Positions 1 to 5,574 of a DNA stretch of 7,262 nucleotides are shown piece after piece. This DNA comes from Betaproteobacteria bacterium (GTDB taxonomy: Bacteria > Pseudomonadota > Gammaproteobacteria > Burkholderiales > SG8-39): the NCBI GenBank assembly GCA_029865405.1, contig JAOUGZ010000127.1, positions 1 to 7,262 of the forward strand. The letters are read 5' to 3'. The stretch's first letter is position 1, and each line of letters starts with the position of its first letter. The notes beneath the pieces are model-generated. The model was not told where the DNA came from. It was given only the letters and a program-made list of their open reading frames with translations, and ran no database searches. A program made the translations under genes and the position numbers.

Positions 1-348
1 CAGGCCGCGGCGCTGCGCGGCACGGTGCGCATCGCGCCGGCGCTCAAGGGAAAATTCGGTCCCGACGACACGGTGTTCATCTATGCGCGCGCCGCCGAGG
101 GCCCGCCCATGCCGCTTGCGGTGCTGCGCCGGCGCGCGCGCGAGCTGCCGGCCCAGTTCGCGCTCGACGATTCGATGGCGATGGCGCCCGGCGCCGAGCT
201 GTCGTCCTTCCCCCGCATCGTGGTGACGGCGCGCGTGTCGCGCTCGGGCCAGGTGAAGCCGCAGGCCGGCGACCTGCAGGGCGCGAGCGCGCCGGTGCCG
301 AGCGACGCGAGCGGCGTCGAGGTCCTCATCGACACCGTGGTGCGCTGA
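1..348 (+). CDS. ccmI: Cytochrome c maturation protein CcmI (CycH), C-terminal part
   Basis: Only the last 115 codons are present; the gene starts left of the window and ends with TGA at 346-348. CcmI acts in the periplasm with CcmF and CcmH as a chaperone that holds apocytochrome c for haem ligation. The visible part is the C-terminal periplasmic domain. Its recognisable family signatures, in order, are VRIAPALKGKF, DDTVFIYARA, GPPMPLAVLR, a FALDDSMAM segment followed by PGAELSSFP, and VTARVSRSGQ followed by KPQAGDLQG. These match the conserved tail of proteobacterial CcmI/CycH by recall of the family. The frame is open from base 1, so the first internal GTG (25) is not a real start. ccmI is normally the last gene of a ccm operon, so ccm genes are expected upstream. 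A small hairpin directly follows the stop. Identity is fairly certain; the N-terminal membrane part and TPR repeats cannot be seen. Confidence 0.9.
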   Translation, partial: QAAALRGTVRIAPALKGKFGPDDTVFIYARAAEGPPMPLAVLRRRARELPAQFALDDSMAMAPGAELSSFPRIVVTARVSRSGQVKPQAGDLQGASAPVPSDASGVEVLIDTVVR

Positions 349-349
349 A

Positions 350-365
350 CCGCGCGACAGCGCGG
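350..365 (+). terminator. Short GC hairpin after ccmI (weak terminator candidate)
   Basis: A perfect 6-bp inverted repeat, CCGCGC (350-355) and GCGCGG (360-365), surrounds a GACA loop and starts one base after the ccmI stop. There is no run of T after it, so it is not a classical intrinsic terminator. It could still mark the 3' end of the ccm transcript. In DNA this GC-rich, such a short repeat may also be chance. Confidence 0.3.
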
Positions 366-420
366 CGTTGACCGCGAACCCCTGGCAGCGGCCGCCGAAC
401 GGCTCGCGCATCGGGCTTCG

Positions 421-463
421 ATTCATGAACGACCCCGATGACCAGACGACAACTATTCATGAG
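421..463. promoter_or_regulatory. Pair of ATTCATGA repeats upstream of the AraC-type gene
   Basis: The octamer ATTCATGA occurs at 421-428 and again in the same orientation at 455-462, 34 bp apart, roughly three helical turns. The core of the first copy, TTCATGAA (422-429), is a perfect palindrome and the second differs from it at one base. They lie 50-90 bp before the AraC-type start and are less GC-rich than the surroundings. AraC-family proteins often bind paired direct repeats near their own promoter, so an autoregulatory operator is a reasonable guess but is not shown. AT-rich bases at 484-492 may belong to the promoter; no convincing -35/-10 pair was found. Confidence 0.3.
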
Positions 464-513
464 TCGGGCGCGCCGTAATCGGGAATAATTTTCTCGAACT
501 GCTGTGAGGCAGC

Positions 514-1449
514 GTGCCTGTGGCGAGTCCACCGTCCGTGAGCGGCATTGCGTCGCGCTACGCGAGCGTCACGGGCGCGCGCCCGCAGTTCCTGCTGCAG
601 AGCACGAGCGGCCTGTGCGCCGCAAAATGGCGCCTGCCGCGCTTTCGCGTTCTCAGTCCCTGGGCGCCGCACCATGTGCTCGTCTATTGGGTGCGCGGCG
701 TCACGCCGGTCACGCGCAGTTGCTGTGGGATCTCGCAGCGCAAAGTGCCCGCGATCGGCAGCGTCACCTTCTCCTCCGGCGACCGGCCGACCGAGTGGAC
801 GAGCGACGCGGCGGTGGAAGCGATCCATGTCTACATTGAAGCGGGCGCCGTGGAGCGGTTCGCGGCGCAGCATCCGGGGTACGACGGCGCGCCTCGCATC
901 CACGACTTCTTCGGCATCGCGGATCCGTGGCTTGACGCCTATTTCCGGCTCCTGGACCGCGAATGCGCTGTCGAAGACGCAGGGGCGGAAAGCGACCCGC
1001 ACCGGCCCGCGGCGTCGCCGTTCCTTGACCACACCGCGCCTCTGTTGCTGCGTCACCTGCTGCGCTTCCACTCCGCTGCGGCGCATGCGACTGCGCGCCG
1101 CCGGGGCGCCCCGCGCATCGCGCCCTTGAGCGGGGTCGTCCTGCGCCGCATCGAGGAGCTCATCGATGCGGATCCAGCGGCCGACGTGTCGCTGCGGGCG
1201 CTGGCGCACCAGGCGCATTTGTCGGTGGATCATTTCGTGCGCGCGTTTCGCGCCGCCGCCGGGACGACGCCGCATCGCTTCGTGATGGAGCGGCGGCTTG
1301 GCCGCGGGGCGGCGATGCTCGAGGCGGGCGGCGCCGCCGTATCGGATATCGCGCATGCCTGCGGCTTTCGCAGCGCGGCGCACTTCTCAGTCAGGTTTCG
1401 CGCCCGCTTCGGCGTCACGCCGTCGCAGCACCGCAGGTCGTCCTCCTAG
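514..1449 (+). CDS. AraC-family transcriptional regulator
   Basis: This 311-residue protein has the usual AraC/XylS architecture: a variable N-terminal sensing half and a C-terminal DNA-binding half with two helix-turn-helix motifs. The first helix-turn-helix lies at about residues 225-246 (SLRALAHQAHLSVDHFVRAF). The second is at about 274-296 (VSDIAHACGFRSAAHFSVRF). The second runs into the family signature F-S-V-R-F-R-A-R-F-G-V-T-P near residues 291-303. The N-terminal half (about 20-190) shows no domain I can name, so the inducer is unknown. The start is taken as GTG 514, with GAGG at 506-509 only 4 bases ahead. GTG 520 would have a more normal 10-base spacing and is equally possible. The last 63 bases, which encode the end of the second helix-turn-helix, overlap the 3' end of the convergent HupE-like gene. 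Targets are unknown; autoregulation through the upstream ATTCATGA repeats is a guess. Confidence 0.93.
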   Translation: MPVASPPSVSGIASRYASVTGARPQFLLQSTSGLCAAKWRLPRFRVLSPWAPHHVLVYWVRGVTPVTRSCCGISQRKVPAIGSVTFSSGDRPTEWTSDAAVEAIHVYIEAGAVERFAAQHPGYDGAPRIHDFFGIADPWLDAYFRLLDRECAVEDAGAESDPHRPAASPFLDHTAPLLLRHLLRFHSAAAHATARRRGAPRIAPLSGVVLRRIEELIDADPAADVSLRALAHQAHLSVDHFVRAFRAAAGTTPHRFVMERRLGRGAAMLEAGGAAVSDIAHACGFRSAAHFSVRFRARFGVTPSQHRRSSS

Positions 1450-2742
1450 CAGCGTCCAGGCGAGGCCGGCGAGCGCCGCGATGGCGGCCCCCCACAGGAC
1501 GAGCGTCGCGACATCGAGTTGCGGCCACTCCACGGCGGCGAGCGCCTGCCAGCGCTCGGCGAGCCAGTGCCAGGCGGTGTGCACGACCAACGCGGAGATC
1601 ACCGCGGTGACCACGGGCGCGCTCAGGCGCGGCAGGCCGAACAGCAGGGCGAGCAGCGGCAGCGCGAGCGCGATGAACAGCAGCTGACCCAGCTCGATGC
1701 CGACGTTGAACGCGAGCAGCGACGCGAGCAGGTGATCCCCCGCGAACTGCAGCTGGCTCTGCAGCAGGAACGAGAACGCGAAGCCGTGCACCAGCCCGAA
1801 CGCCGCGGTCACCAGCCAGCGCCAGCGCAGGTTCGGGCGCAGCACGTTCTCGAGCGCCATGTAGATGATCGAGGCGGCGATCAGCACTTCGACGAGCGGC
1901 GGGAACCATGCGCCGCGGGGAACGATGCCGTAGGCGGCGGCGATCAGCGTGACCGAATGCGCCACGGTGAACGACGTGACCACGGCGACCAGGGTCCAGC
2001 CGACGCGGCGGAACGGCAGCACCAGGCACAGCAGGAACAGCAGGTGGTCCAGGCCGTCGAGGATGTGGAAGAAGCCGAACTTGATGAACGCCCAGGTCGC
2101 CTGGTGCCAGCGCGGATCGAGCACCACGTGACCCGCGCCGCCGTGCAGCTGGTAGGCGCGCACCGGCGCCTGCGGCGGCAGGAACCTGAGCACCAGCTTG
2201 AGCCGCCCGCGCAGCCCGGGGGCGAGCCGCATGTCGAGCGCGAAGTCGGATTGCGCCGAGCGGATCGGGTATTCCAGGTGCGCGTCGAAGTAGCCCTGGT
2301 TCCAGAACACGTTGGTCGAGTCCGGGAGCCCGGGGCCCGCGATGTTGGCGAGCGCCTTGTCGTAGGTCTCGAAGGAGCGGTCGGAGGGCTCCGAAATGCG
2401 CGCCCGCATCCGGCCGGGCGTCAGCTCGACGCCGTTCTCGGTAAGAACGAGCTCCCTGGCCGCGGCCGTCGCCGCGGCCTGCAGCTTGTCGTCGATCTGC
2501 GCGAGATCGAGATAGCCGACCCCCCGCTTGGGCAGGTTCATGCCGAGCAGCATGGCGAGGGGCACGCGCAGGAGCAGGTGCAGCCGGTCGCCTTCGGGCT
2601 TGACGAACCCGTGCAGGACGATCTCGTCCGGGATGTCGTGCGCCGATGCGGGCGCCGACAGGAGCCCGGGCCCGAGGAGGAGGGCCAGGACCCACAACAA
2701 AACGCGGCCGGCGCCTTGGCGCGCCGGCCGCAGTCCAAGCAT
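1387..2742 (-). CDS. HupE/UreJ-family membrane protein with periplasmic N-terminal domain
   Basis: This 451-residue protein has a signal peptide (about residues 1-34, hydrophobic 14-29, likely cleaved after ASA-34). A soluble, presumably periplasmic domain follows (about 35-215), then a C-terminal membrane domain of about six to seven hydrophobic helices (about 218-433). The membrane part carries the HupE/UreJ signature H-x5-D-H at 226-233 (HILDGLDH). It also has conserved-looking H262 (FTVAHSVTL), H319 (GLVHGFAF), N346/E350 (FNVGIELGQL) and H388/H392. In classical HupE/UreJ the H-x5-D-H motif is linked to nickel or cobalt uptake. This longer two-domain form (HupE/UreJ_2-like) has no firmly known substrate. 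The gene follows the NHL gene by 28 bp and is probably co-transcribed and translationally coupled, since no Shine-Dalgarno sequence is visible before ATG 2742. An 11-bp perfect inverted repeat lies over codons 4-13. The 3' end overlaps the AraC-type gene by 63 bp. Confidence 0.85.
   Translation of the reverse strand: MLGLRPARQGAGRVLLWVLALLLGPGLLSAPASAHDIPDEIVLHGFVKPEGDRLHLLLRVPLAMLLGMNLPKRGVGYLDLAQIDDKLQAAATAAARELVLTENGVELTPGRMRARISEPSDRSFETYDKALANIAGPGLPDSTNVFWNQGYFDAHLEYPIRSAQSDFALDMRLAPGLRGRLKLVLRFLPPQAPVRAYQLHGGAGHVVLDPRWHQATWAFIKFGFFHILDGLDHLLFLLCLVLPFRRVGWTLVAVVTSFTVAHSVTLIAAAYGIVPRGAWFPPLVEVLIAASIIYMALENVLRPNLRWRWLVTAAFGLVHGFAFSFLLQSQLQFAGDHLLASLLAFNVGIELGQLLFIALALPLLALLFGLPRLSAPVVTAVISALVVHTAWHWLAERWQALAAVEWPQLDVATLVLWGAAIAALAGLAWTLLGGRPAVLRRRDAEAGAKPD
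2704..2731 (-). repeat. 11-bp perfect all-GC inverted repeat at the start of the HupE-like gene
   Basis: GCGGCCGGCGC (2704-2714, + strand) is the exact reverse complement of 2721-2731, with a 6-base loop between. In the minus-strand mRNA this forms a very stable hairpin covering codons 4-13 of the HupE-like gene, about 12 bases after its ATG. It would block or slow initiation unless ribosomes arrive from the upstream NHL gene, or it may act as a processing or attenuation point inside the operon. It encodes the basic N-terminus of the signal peptide, so amino acid demands alone may explain part of it. Confidence 0.6.
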
Positions 2743-2770
2743 GGGCGTGTGCTAACGCGGTTTCGGCCTG

Positions 2771-4081
2771 TCAATCATCATCGTCGTCGTGCTTGTCCTT
2801 GGCCTTGCCCTTTTGCTTGAACTTCTGCACGCGCTTGCCGGTGTCCACTTCGGCGGTGTAGATGTTGCCCTTCGAGTCCACCGCCAGGTTGTGCACCCAG
2901 TGGAACTGGCCGGCGTTGCGGCCGTTGCGGCCGAACGTGGACAGGATCTGACCGGTGCTGCGCAGCAGCGTCCAGACGTAGTTGTTCGACCCGTCAGCGT
3001 TGTAGAGGAACTTCTGGCGCTTGTCGGGCGAGACGTCGATATCCCACGTGGAACCGGGCCCCAGGGTGTCGCGCTCGACGAAGATCTCGCCCAGGTAGCC
3101 GCAGACCCCGCGTGCCCCGGTCGGGTTCTGGCAGTCCACCGTGCCCGCCTTCTTCTTGTCGAACACCTGGATGCGGTTGTTCGTGCGGTCGGCGACGTAC
3201 ACCAGTCCGTCGTTGGTGATGCGCACGGCGTGCACCGGGTTGCGGAAGTGCGGCGCCGGCACCTGGTTCTTGATGTACGGGCCCACGTTGCCAGTGTCGT
3301 CGACCGGCCGCTGGCCGTACGCGCCCCAGTGCCGCTTGTACATCCCGGTATTGCCGTCGACCACGAGCACGCGCAGGTTGGTGTACCCGTCGGCGACGTA
3401 GAGCTCGTTGTTCTCGGGGTCCACTTCCAGGTCCGCGGGCTGCGCCATCAGCGGCGTGCCACGCACCCCGCCATTGGTGTCGTTGCTGTTGCGCACCGGG
3501 GGCTGGCGCCTGCCGATCTGCATGAGGAAGTCGCCGTTCCGGCTGAATTTCAGCACCGAGCCGCCCTGTTGACCGCTCAGCCAGACGTTCATGTTGTGGT
3601 CAACGAAGATGCCGTGCTCGCTGCCGGGCCACTGGCAGGTCGTATTCTCGTCCGCGGTCTCGACGCACTTGCCGGGATCCACCGGGCCGCCCCAGGCGCG
3701 CAGCAGGTCGCCCTTGGCGCTGAACTGCATGACCGAGGGCGCGGGGAAGCAGCAGTCCGAGATCGACCCCTGCGGCCGGGCCGGGCCATCGAGCACCTGC
3801 CCGGTGCCGATGTCGTAGTCCGACGCGCCGCGCTCGTCGTTGGTCATGGAGCGCGGGCGCTGCACGATCCAGATGTTGTCATCGCGATCGACCGCGATGC
3901 CGGGGACCTGCCCGATCTGCCACTGGTTGGGCAGCGGCTTCGGCCAGGACGGAACGACCTGGAAGCCCGGCGGGTCGTTGCTGTCGGCCTGCGCCACATT
4001 GGGCTGCAACTGCCAGATGCCGAACGCGGCGAGCACCATGGCCAGCGCTGCCGCCCATCCGAACAACGTAGTTTGCTTCAT
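2771..4081 (-). CDS. Secreted NHL-repeat beta-propeller protein
   Basis: This 436-residue protein has a Sec signal peptide (hydrophobic residues 7-23, likely cleavage after AQA-32). About six NHL-type strands-and-turns follow, near 56-74, 154-181, 213-242, 282-309, 345-372 and 393-421. Typical repeat texts are GIAVDRDDNIWIV, ADLEVDPENNELYVADGY, AVRITNDGLVYVADRTNNRI and LAVDSKGNIYTAE. This predicts a six-bladed propeller like that of the peptidyl-alpha-hydroxyglycine lyase fold, but no enzymatic activity can be assigned. Six cysteines (110, 111, 139, 149, 317, 327) could form disulfides in the periplasm. The C-terminus is unusual: a lysine-rich stretch (420-430), then H431 and five aspartates to the end. 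The start is secure: ATG 4081 has AGGAGG five bases upstream. It is the first gene of a unit with the HupE-like gene 28 bp downstream, suggesting a joint envelope role, perhaps in metal handling (inference only). Confidence 0.88.
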   Translation of the reverse strand: MKQTTLFGWAAALAMVLAAFGIWQLQPNVAQADSNDPPGFQVVPSWPKPLPNQWQIGQVPGIAVDRDDNIWIVQRPRSMTNDERGASDYDIGTGQVLDGPARPQGSISDCCFPAPSVMQFSAKGDLLRAWGGPVDPGKCVETADENTTCQWPGSEHGIFVDHNMNVWLSGQQGGSVLKFSRNGDFLMQIGRRQPPVRNSNDTNGGVRGTPLMAQPADLEVDPENNELYVADGYTNLRVLVVDGNTGMYKRHWGAYGQRPVDDTGNVGPYIKNQVPAPHFRNPVHAVRITNDGLVYVADRTNNRIQVFDKKKAGTVDCQNPTGARGVCGYLGEIFVERDTLGPGSTWDIDVSPDKRQKFLYNADGSNNYVWTLLRSTGQILSTFGRNGRNAGQFHWVHNLAVDSKGNIYTAEVDTGKRVQKFKQKGKAKDKHDDDDD

Positions 4082-4086
4082 GAGTT

Positions 4087-4092
4087 CCTCCT
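4087..4092 (-). promoter_or_regulatory. Perfect Shine-Dalgarno for the NHL-repeat gene
   Basis: On the minus strand AGGAGG lies at 4092-4087, five bases before the ATG at 4081. This is the ideal anti-16S match and spacing, and it fixes the start of the NHL gene. It contrasts with the HupE-like gene and the 4435 gene, which have no clear site. Confidence 0.85.
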
Positions 4093-4104
4093 AGTGTGAC
4101 AGGA

Positions 4105-4135
4105 AGATGCTCGTGCGGCGCAGAAGGGGTGTCAA
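4105..4135 (-). promoter_or_regulatory. Possible sigma-70 promoter of the NHL-HupE unit
   Basis: On the minus strand a perfect -35 hexamer TTGACA lies at 4135-4130. The only -10 candidates, GCATCT at 4110-4105 or neighbouring frames, match TATAAT poorly and sit at a long spacing (about 19). If used, transcription would begin around 4100-4095, giving a leader of about 20 bases that contains the Shine-Dalgarno site. The position fits, but the poor -10 keeps this tentative. Confidence 0.3.
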
Positions 4136-4266
4136 CGACGCCCGGAGAAGATGTTTTCGCGTTTCCGCCATTTCTTTGCGAAATCGCGGCTAAATTTTTG
4201 TGACACTGCCGCGGTCATGCCCGATGCTCATCAATCGCGTCGATCGAGAAAGGTGAGTTGTAAGAG

Positions 4267-4337
4267 CGCCGCGGGAGGCGAACCTGCGTCCGGCGACGCG
4301 ATGCCGCTCGGCGGCGACGTCCAGGGATCGCCGAAAG
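4267..4337 (+). ncRNA. Structured leader with weak resemblance to a GEMM-I (c-di-GMP-I) riboswitch core
   Basis: Three blocks occur in the order and rough spacing of the GEMM-I core as I remember it: AGGCGAACCTGC (4276-4287), GACGCGATGCC (4295-4305) and GGGATCGCCGAAA (4324-4336). The remembered consensus blocks are GGCAAACC, GACGCAAAGCC and GGGUUGCCGAA. The outer helix GGCGA (4277-4281) with TCGCC (4328-4332) is a compensated version of GGCAA/UUGCC. GGCG (4277-4280) can alternatively pair with CGCC (4267-4270), a switch-like choice. Evidence against: AAA is replaced by GAT, one base is added before the last helix strand, and GACGC forms a perfect hairpin with GCGTC (4286-4290) that would bury a block unpaired in the real family. 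GC-rich chance is a serious alternative. If real, it would control the gene at 4435. Confidence 0.22.
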
Positions 4338-4360
4338 ACTTTTCAATCCCATGCACGGGT

Positions 4361-4409
4361 GGCGCGCCGCAGGTTGGCCCTGCCGGCTCGAGGGAGCTTG
4401 CGGCGCGTC
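4361..4409 (+). terminator. 15-bp hairpin before the 4435 gene (attenuator candidate)
   Basis: Bases 4361-4375 pair with 4395-4409 in 15 consecutive pairs, three of them G-U. The core CGCGCCGCA (4363-4371) and TGCGGCGCG (4399-4407) is a perfect 9-bp match. The 19-base loop can form a further small GCC/GGC stem. After the stem comes ATTAATTGGGATTTAC, AT-rich but with only short T runs, so termination would be weak. It ends 25 bases before ATG 4435, the right place for an expression platform controlling that gene. Confidence 0.4.
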
Positions 4410-4434
4410 ATTAATTGGGATTTACTGCAAAGCT

Positions 4435-5400
4435 ATGGAACGCAGGACACGCTTTGCCTGGCTGGCGCTTGCGGGCGGCGCGGTCGCCGTGGCGGCCTAT
4501 TTCGCACCGGCGCCAGCGCCGTCTCCCGAGCCCGCGCCCGATAGCGCGGTGGTGTCGAGCGCTGCCGAGCGCGCAGCCGACACGCCGCCGGCGGCGCTGC
4601 CTGAACGCGAGGCCATCGGCAAGCCGCGCGGCGAAGTCTTCGCGCAGCGCTCCTGGGTCCCCCCAGCACCGCGGCGGGCCGCGCCCAAGGCCGCGGTCGC
4701 CGAGCCGCCGCCTCCACCGCCGCCGCCCGCCATGCCGTACCGCGTCGCCGGCAAGGTCGTCTACGAGGGTGGCGCGAACATCGTCCTCGCCAAGGGCGAC
4801 CGGGTGCTCTGGGTGAGCGAAGGCGAGACGCTTCCCGACGGCTATCGCGTGGACGCGATCACGCCGGACCGTGTAACGCTCACCTATCTGCCGCTGGGCA
4901 TCGCGCAGCACATCGCTGTCGCATCGGGCCTGGCGAGCGAGGCGCCGGTACGCACCACCGCAATGGCGGCAGCGGCCCCGGCAAGCGGGGCGGCGGAAGC
5001 GGGTCCCGCGAAGCTGCGCTTCGAGGGGCCGGGGCAGGTGAGCGCCGGCAAACCGTTCAACGTCGCGCTCAAGGTGACTTCGGGCGAGGCGGTGCGCGCT
5101 TCGCCGCTGCAGCTTTCTTTCGACGCGAAGCTGCTCGAGCCCGTCAACGTGCGCGCCGGCGGCTTCTTCGCCGGCGGCAACTTCAGCTACCGCGTCGGCC
5201 CCGCGGGCTCGATCTTCGTCGGCGCCTCGGGCAAGGGCGCGGTGCCGGCCGACGCCGAGTTCGTGGTCGTCACCTTCAGGCCGATCCAGCCGGGCGGCAC
5301 CGCCGAGCTGAAGCTTTCGTCGCTGCTCCTGCAGGGCGCCGCCGGGCGGGCGATCGTGCACGACCAGCCGGCGGCGTTCCGCACCGCGATCGTTCAGTAG
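4435..5400 (+). CDS. Membrane-anchored GspC/PilP-like plus cohesin-domain protein
   Basis: This 321-residue protein starts at ATG 4435. The sequence MERRTRFAWLALAGG begins a short basic tip and one membrane segment (about 7-23). A long Ala/Pro-rich linker (24-99) follows, including eight consecutive prolines (91-98). Residues 101-162 resemble the small beta domain of GspC/PilP-type proteins and the Burkholderiales 'secretion system X' protein: YRVAGKVV, then VLAKGDRVLWVSEGETL, then GYRVDAITPDRVTLTYLPLG. A second Ala-rich linker (163-191) leads to a cohesin-type domain (193 to about 318: LRFEGPGQVSAGKPFNVALK, LQLSFDAKLLEPVNV, FVVVTFRPIQPGGTAEL), a fold often found at the C-terminus of GspD-like secretins. 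It probably spans the periplasm from the inner membrane and interacts with secretion or surface proteins. No secretin, ATPase or pseudopilin gene is in view. The Shine-Dalgarno is weak (GGGA 4417-4420, spacing 14). An in-frame ATG at 4351 is less likely. Confidence 0.8.
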   Translation: MERRTRFAWLALAGGAVAVAAYFAPAPAPSPEPAPDSAVVSSAAERAADTPPAALPEREAIGKPRGEVFAQRSWVPPAPRRAAPKAAVAEPPPPPPPPAMPYRVAGKVVYEGGANIVLAKGDRVLWVSEGETLPDGYRVDAITPDRVTLTYLPLGIAQHIAVASGLASEAPVRTTAMAAAAPASGAAEAGPAKLRFEGPGQVSAGKPFNVALKVTSGEAVRASPLQLSFDAKLLEPVNVRAGGFFAGGNFSYRVGPAGSIFVGASGKGAVPADAEFVVVTFRPIQPGGTAELKLSSLLLQGAAGRAIVHDQPAAFRTAIVQ

Positions 5401-5419
5401 TAGGCGTCAGTCCCTTCAA

Positions 5420-5444
5420 GCCCAGCTCTGATCCGCTAGCGGGC
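5420..5444 (+). terminator. Hairpin after the cohesin-type gene (weak terminator candidate)
   Basis: GCCC (5420-5423) and GCT (5425-5427), with one bulged A, pair with AGC (5438-5440) and GGGC (5441-5444). The palindrome CCGCTAGCGG (5433-5442) overlaps it and offers an alternative fold. It lies 20 bases after the TAG of the preceding gene. There is no T run, so factor-independent termination is uncertain. The remaining gap to 5574 holds a short inverted repeat GGTAC/GTACC (5450-5464) and AT-rich bases before the RHS gene. Confidence 0.28.
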
Positions 5445-5485
5445 GCAGTGGTACATCTCGTACCAAGATATCTCGATTCGGCGCT

Positions 5486-5513
5486 TTGTATTTGCGCGGT
5501 TGCTGAGTAAATT
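5486..5513 (+). promoter_or_regulatory. Possible promoter of the RHS gene
   Basis: TTGTAT (5486-5491) and TAAATT (5508-5513) are separated by 16 bases in an AT-rich island between GC-rich flanks, about 60 bases before the RHS start. The -35 match is poor and the -10 fair. It is the best candidate in the 174-bp gap and suggests that the RHS gene may be transcribed on its own. Confidence 0.25.
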
Positions 5514-5561
5514 GGCGAATGTCATCGGCGCGGCATGGGGATGTCGCGCCGCGAAGACGAA

Positions 5562-5568
5562 GGGGAGG
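5562..5568 (+). promoter_or_regulatory. Strong Shine-Dalgarno for the RHS gene
   Basis: GGGGAGG ends six bases before ATG 5575. Together with the signal peptide that begins at this ATG, it decides the start over upstream ATGs such as 5535, which lie in another frame. Confidence 0.8.
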
Positions 5569-5574
5569 TCGAGA

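Larger units (their letters stand above)
4082..4434. other. 353-bp divergent intergenic region, overview
   Basis: This region separates the minus-strand NHL-HupE unit from the plus-strand cohesin-type gene. The left part (4093-4210) is relatively AT-rich. It contains two copies of TGTGACA (4095-4101 and 4199-4205), an inverted repeat TTTCGC (4155-4160) / GCGAAA (4178-4183), and a -10-like TAAATT at 4191-4196 on the + strand without an obvious -35. The right part (about 4260-4410) is very GC-rich and rich in potential hairpins. No convincing small gene was found; open frames here lack start signals. An ATG at 4351, in frame with the downstream gene, would place a strong hairpin inside the coding region and encode no recognisable sequence. 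Confidence 0.6.

Noticed and set aside
457..1383. 308-codon minus-strand frame opposite the AraC-type gene
   Set aside because: Arginine-rich low-complexity translation; the plus strand encodes two well-formed helix-turn-helix motifs.
1519..2820. 433-codon plus-strand frame opposite the HupE-like gene
   Set aside because: Gln/Glu/Arg-rich low-complexity translation typical of the antisense of a hydrophobic membrane protein.
2789..4099. 436-codon open frame on the plus strand opposite the NHL gene
   Set aside because: Nearly the same span as the real gene, with no domain; the minus strand has a signal peptide, NHL repeats and a perfect Shine-Dalgarno.
4351..4434. Upstream in-frame ATG extending the cohesin-type protein by 28 residues
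   Set aside because: No Shine-Dalgarno, a strong hairpin would lie in the coding region, and the added residues hide the N-terminal membrane anchor that starts cleanly at 4435.
4686..4740. Run of proline codons as a possible repeat or CRISPR-like element
   Set aside because: It is a simple CCG/CCT proline codon run encoding the linker at residues 91-98; there are no spaced repeats.
4411..5361. 316-codon minus-strand frame opposite the cohesin-type gene
   Set aside because: Arg/Ala-rich shadow with no domain; the plus frame has a membrane segment and two recognisable domains.
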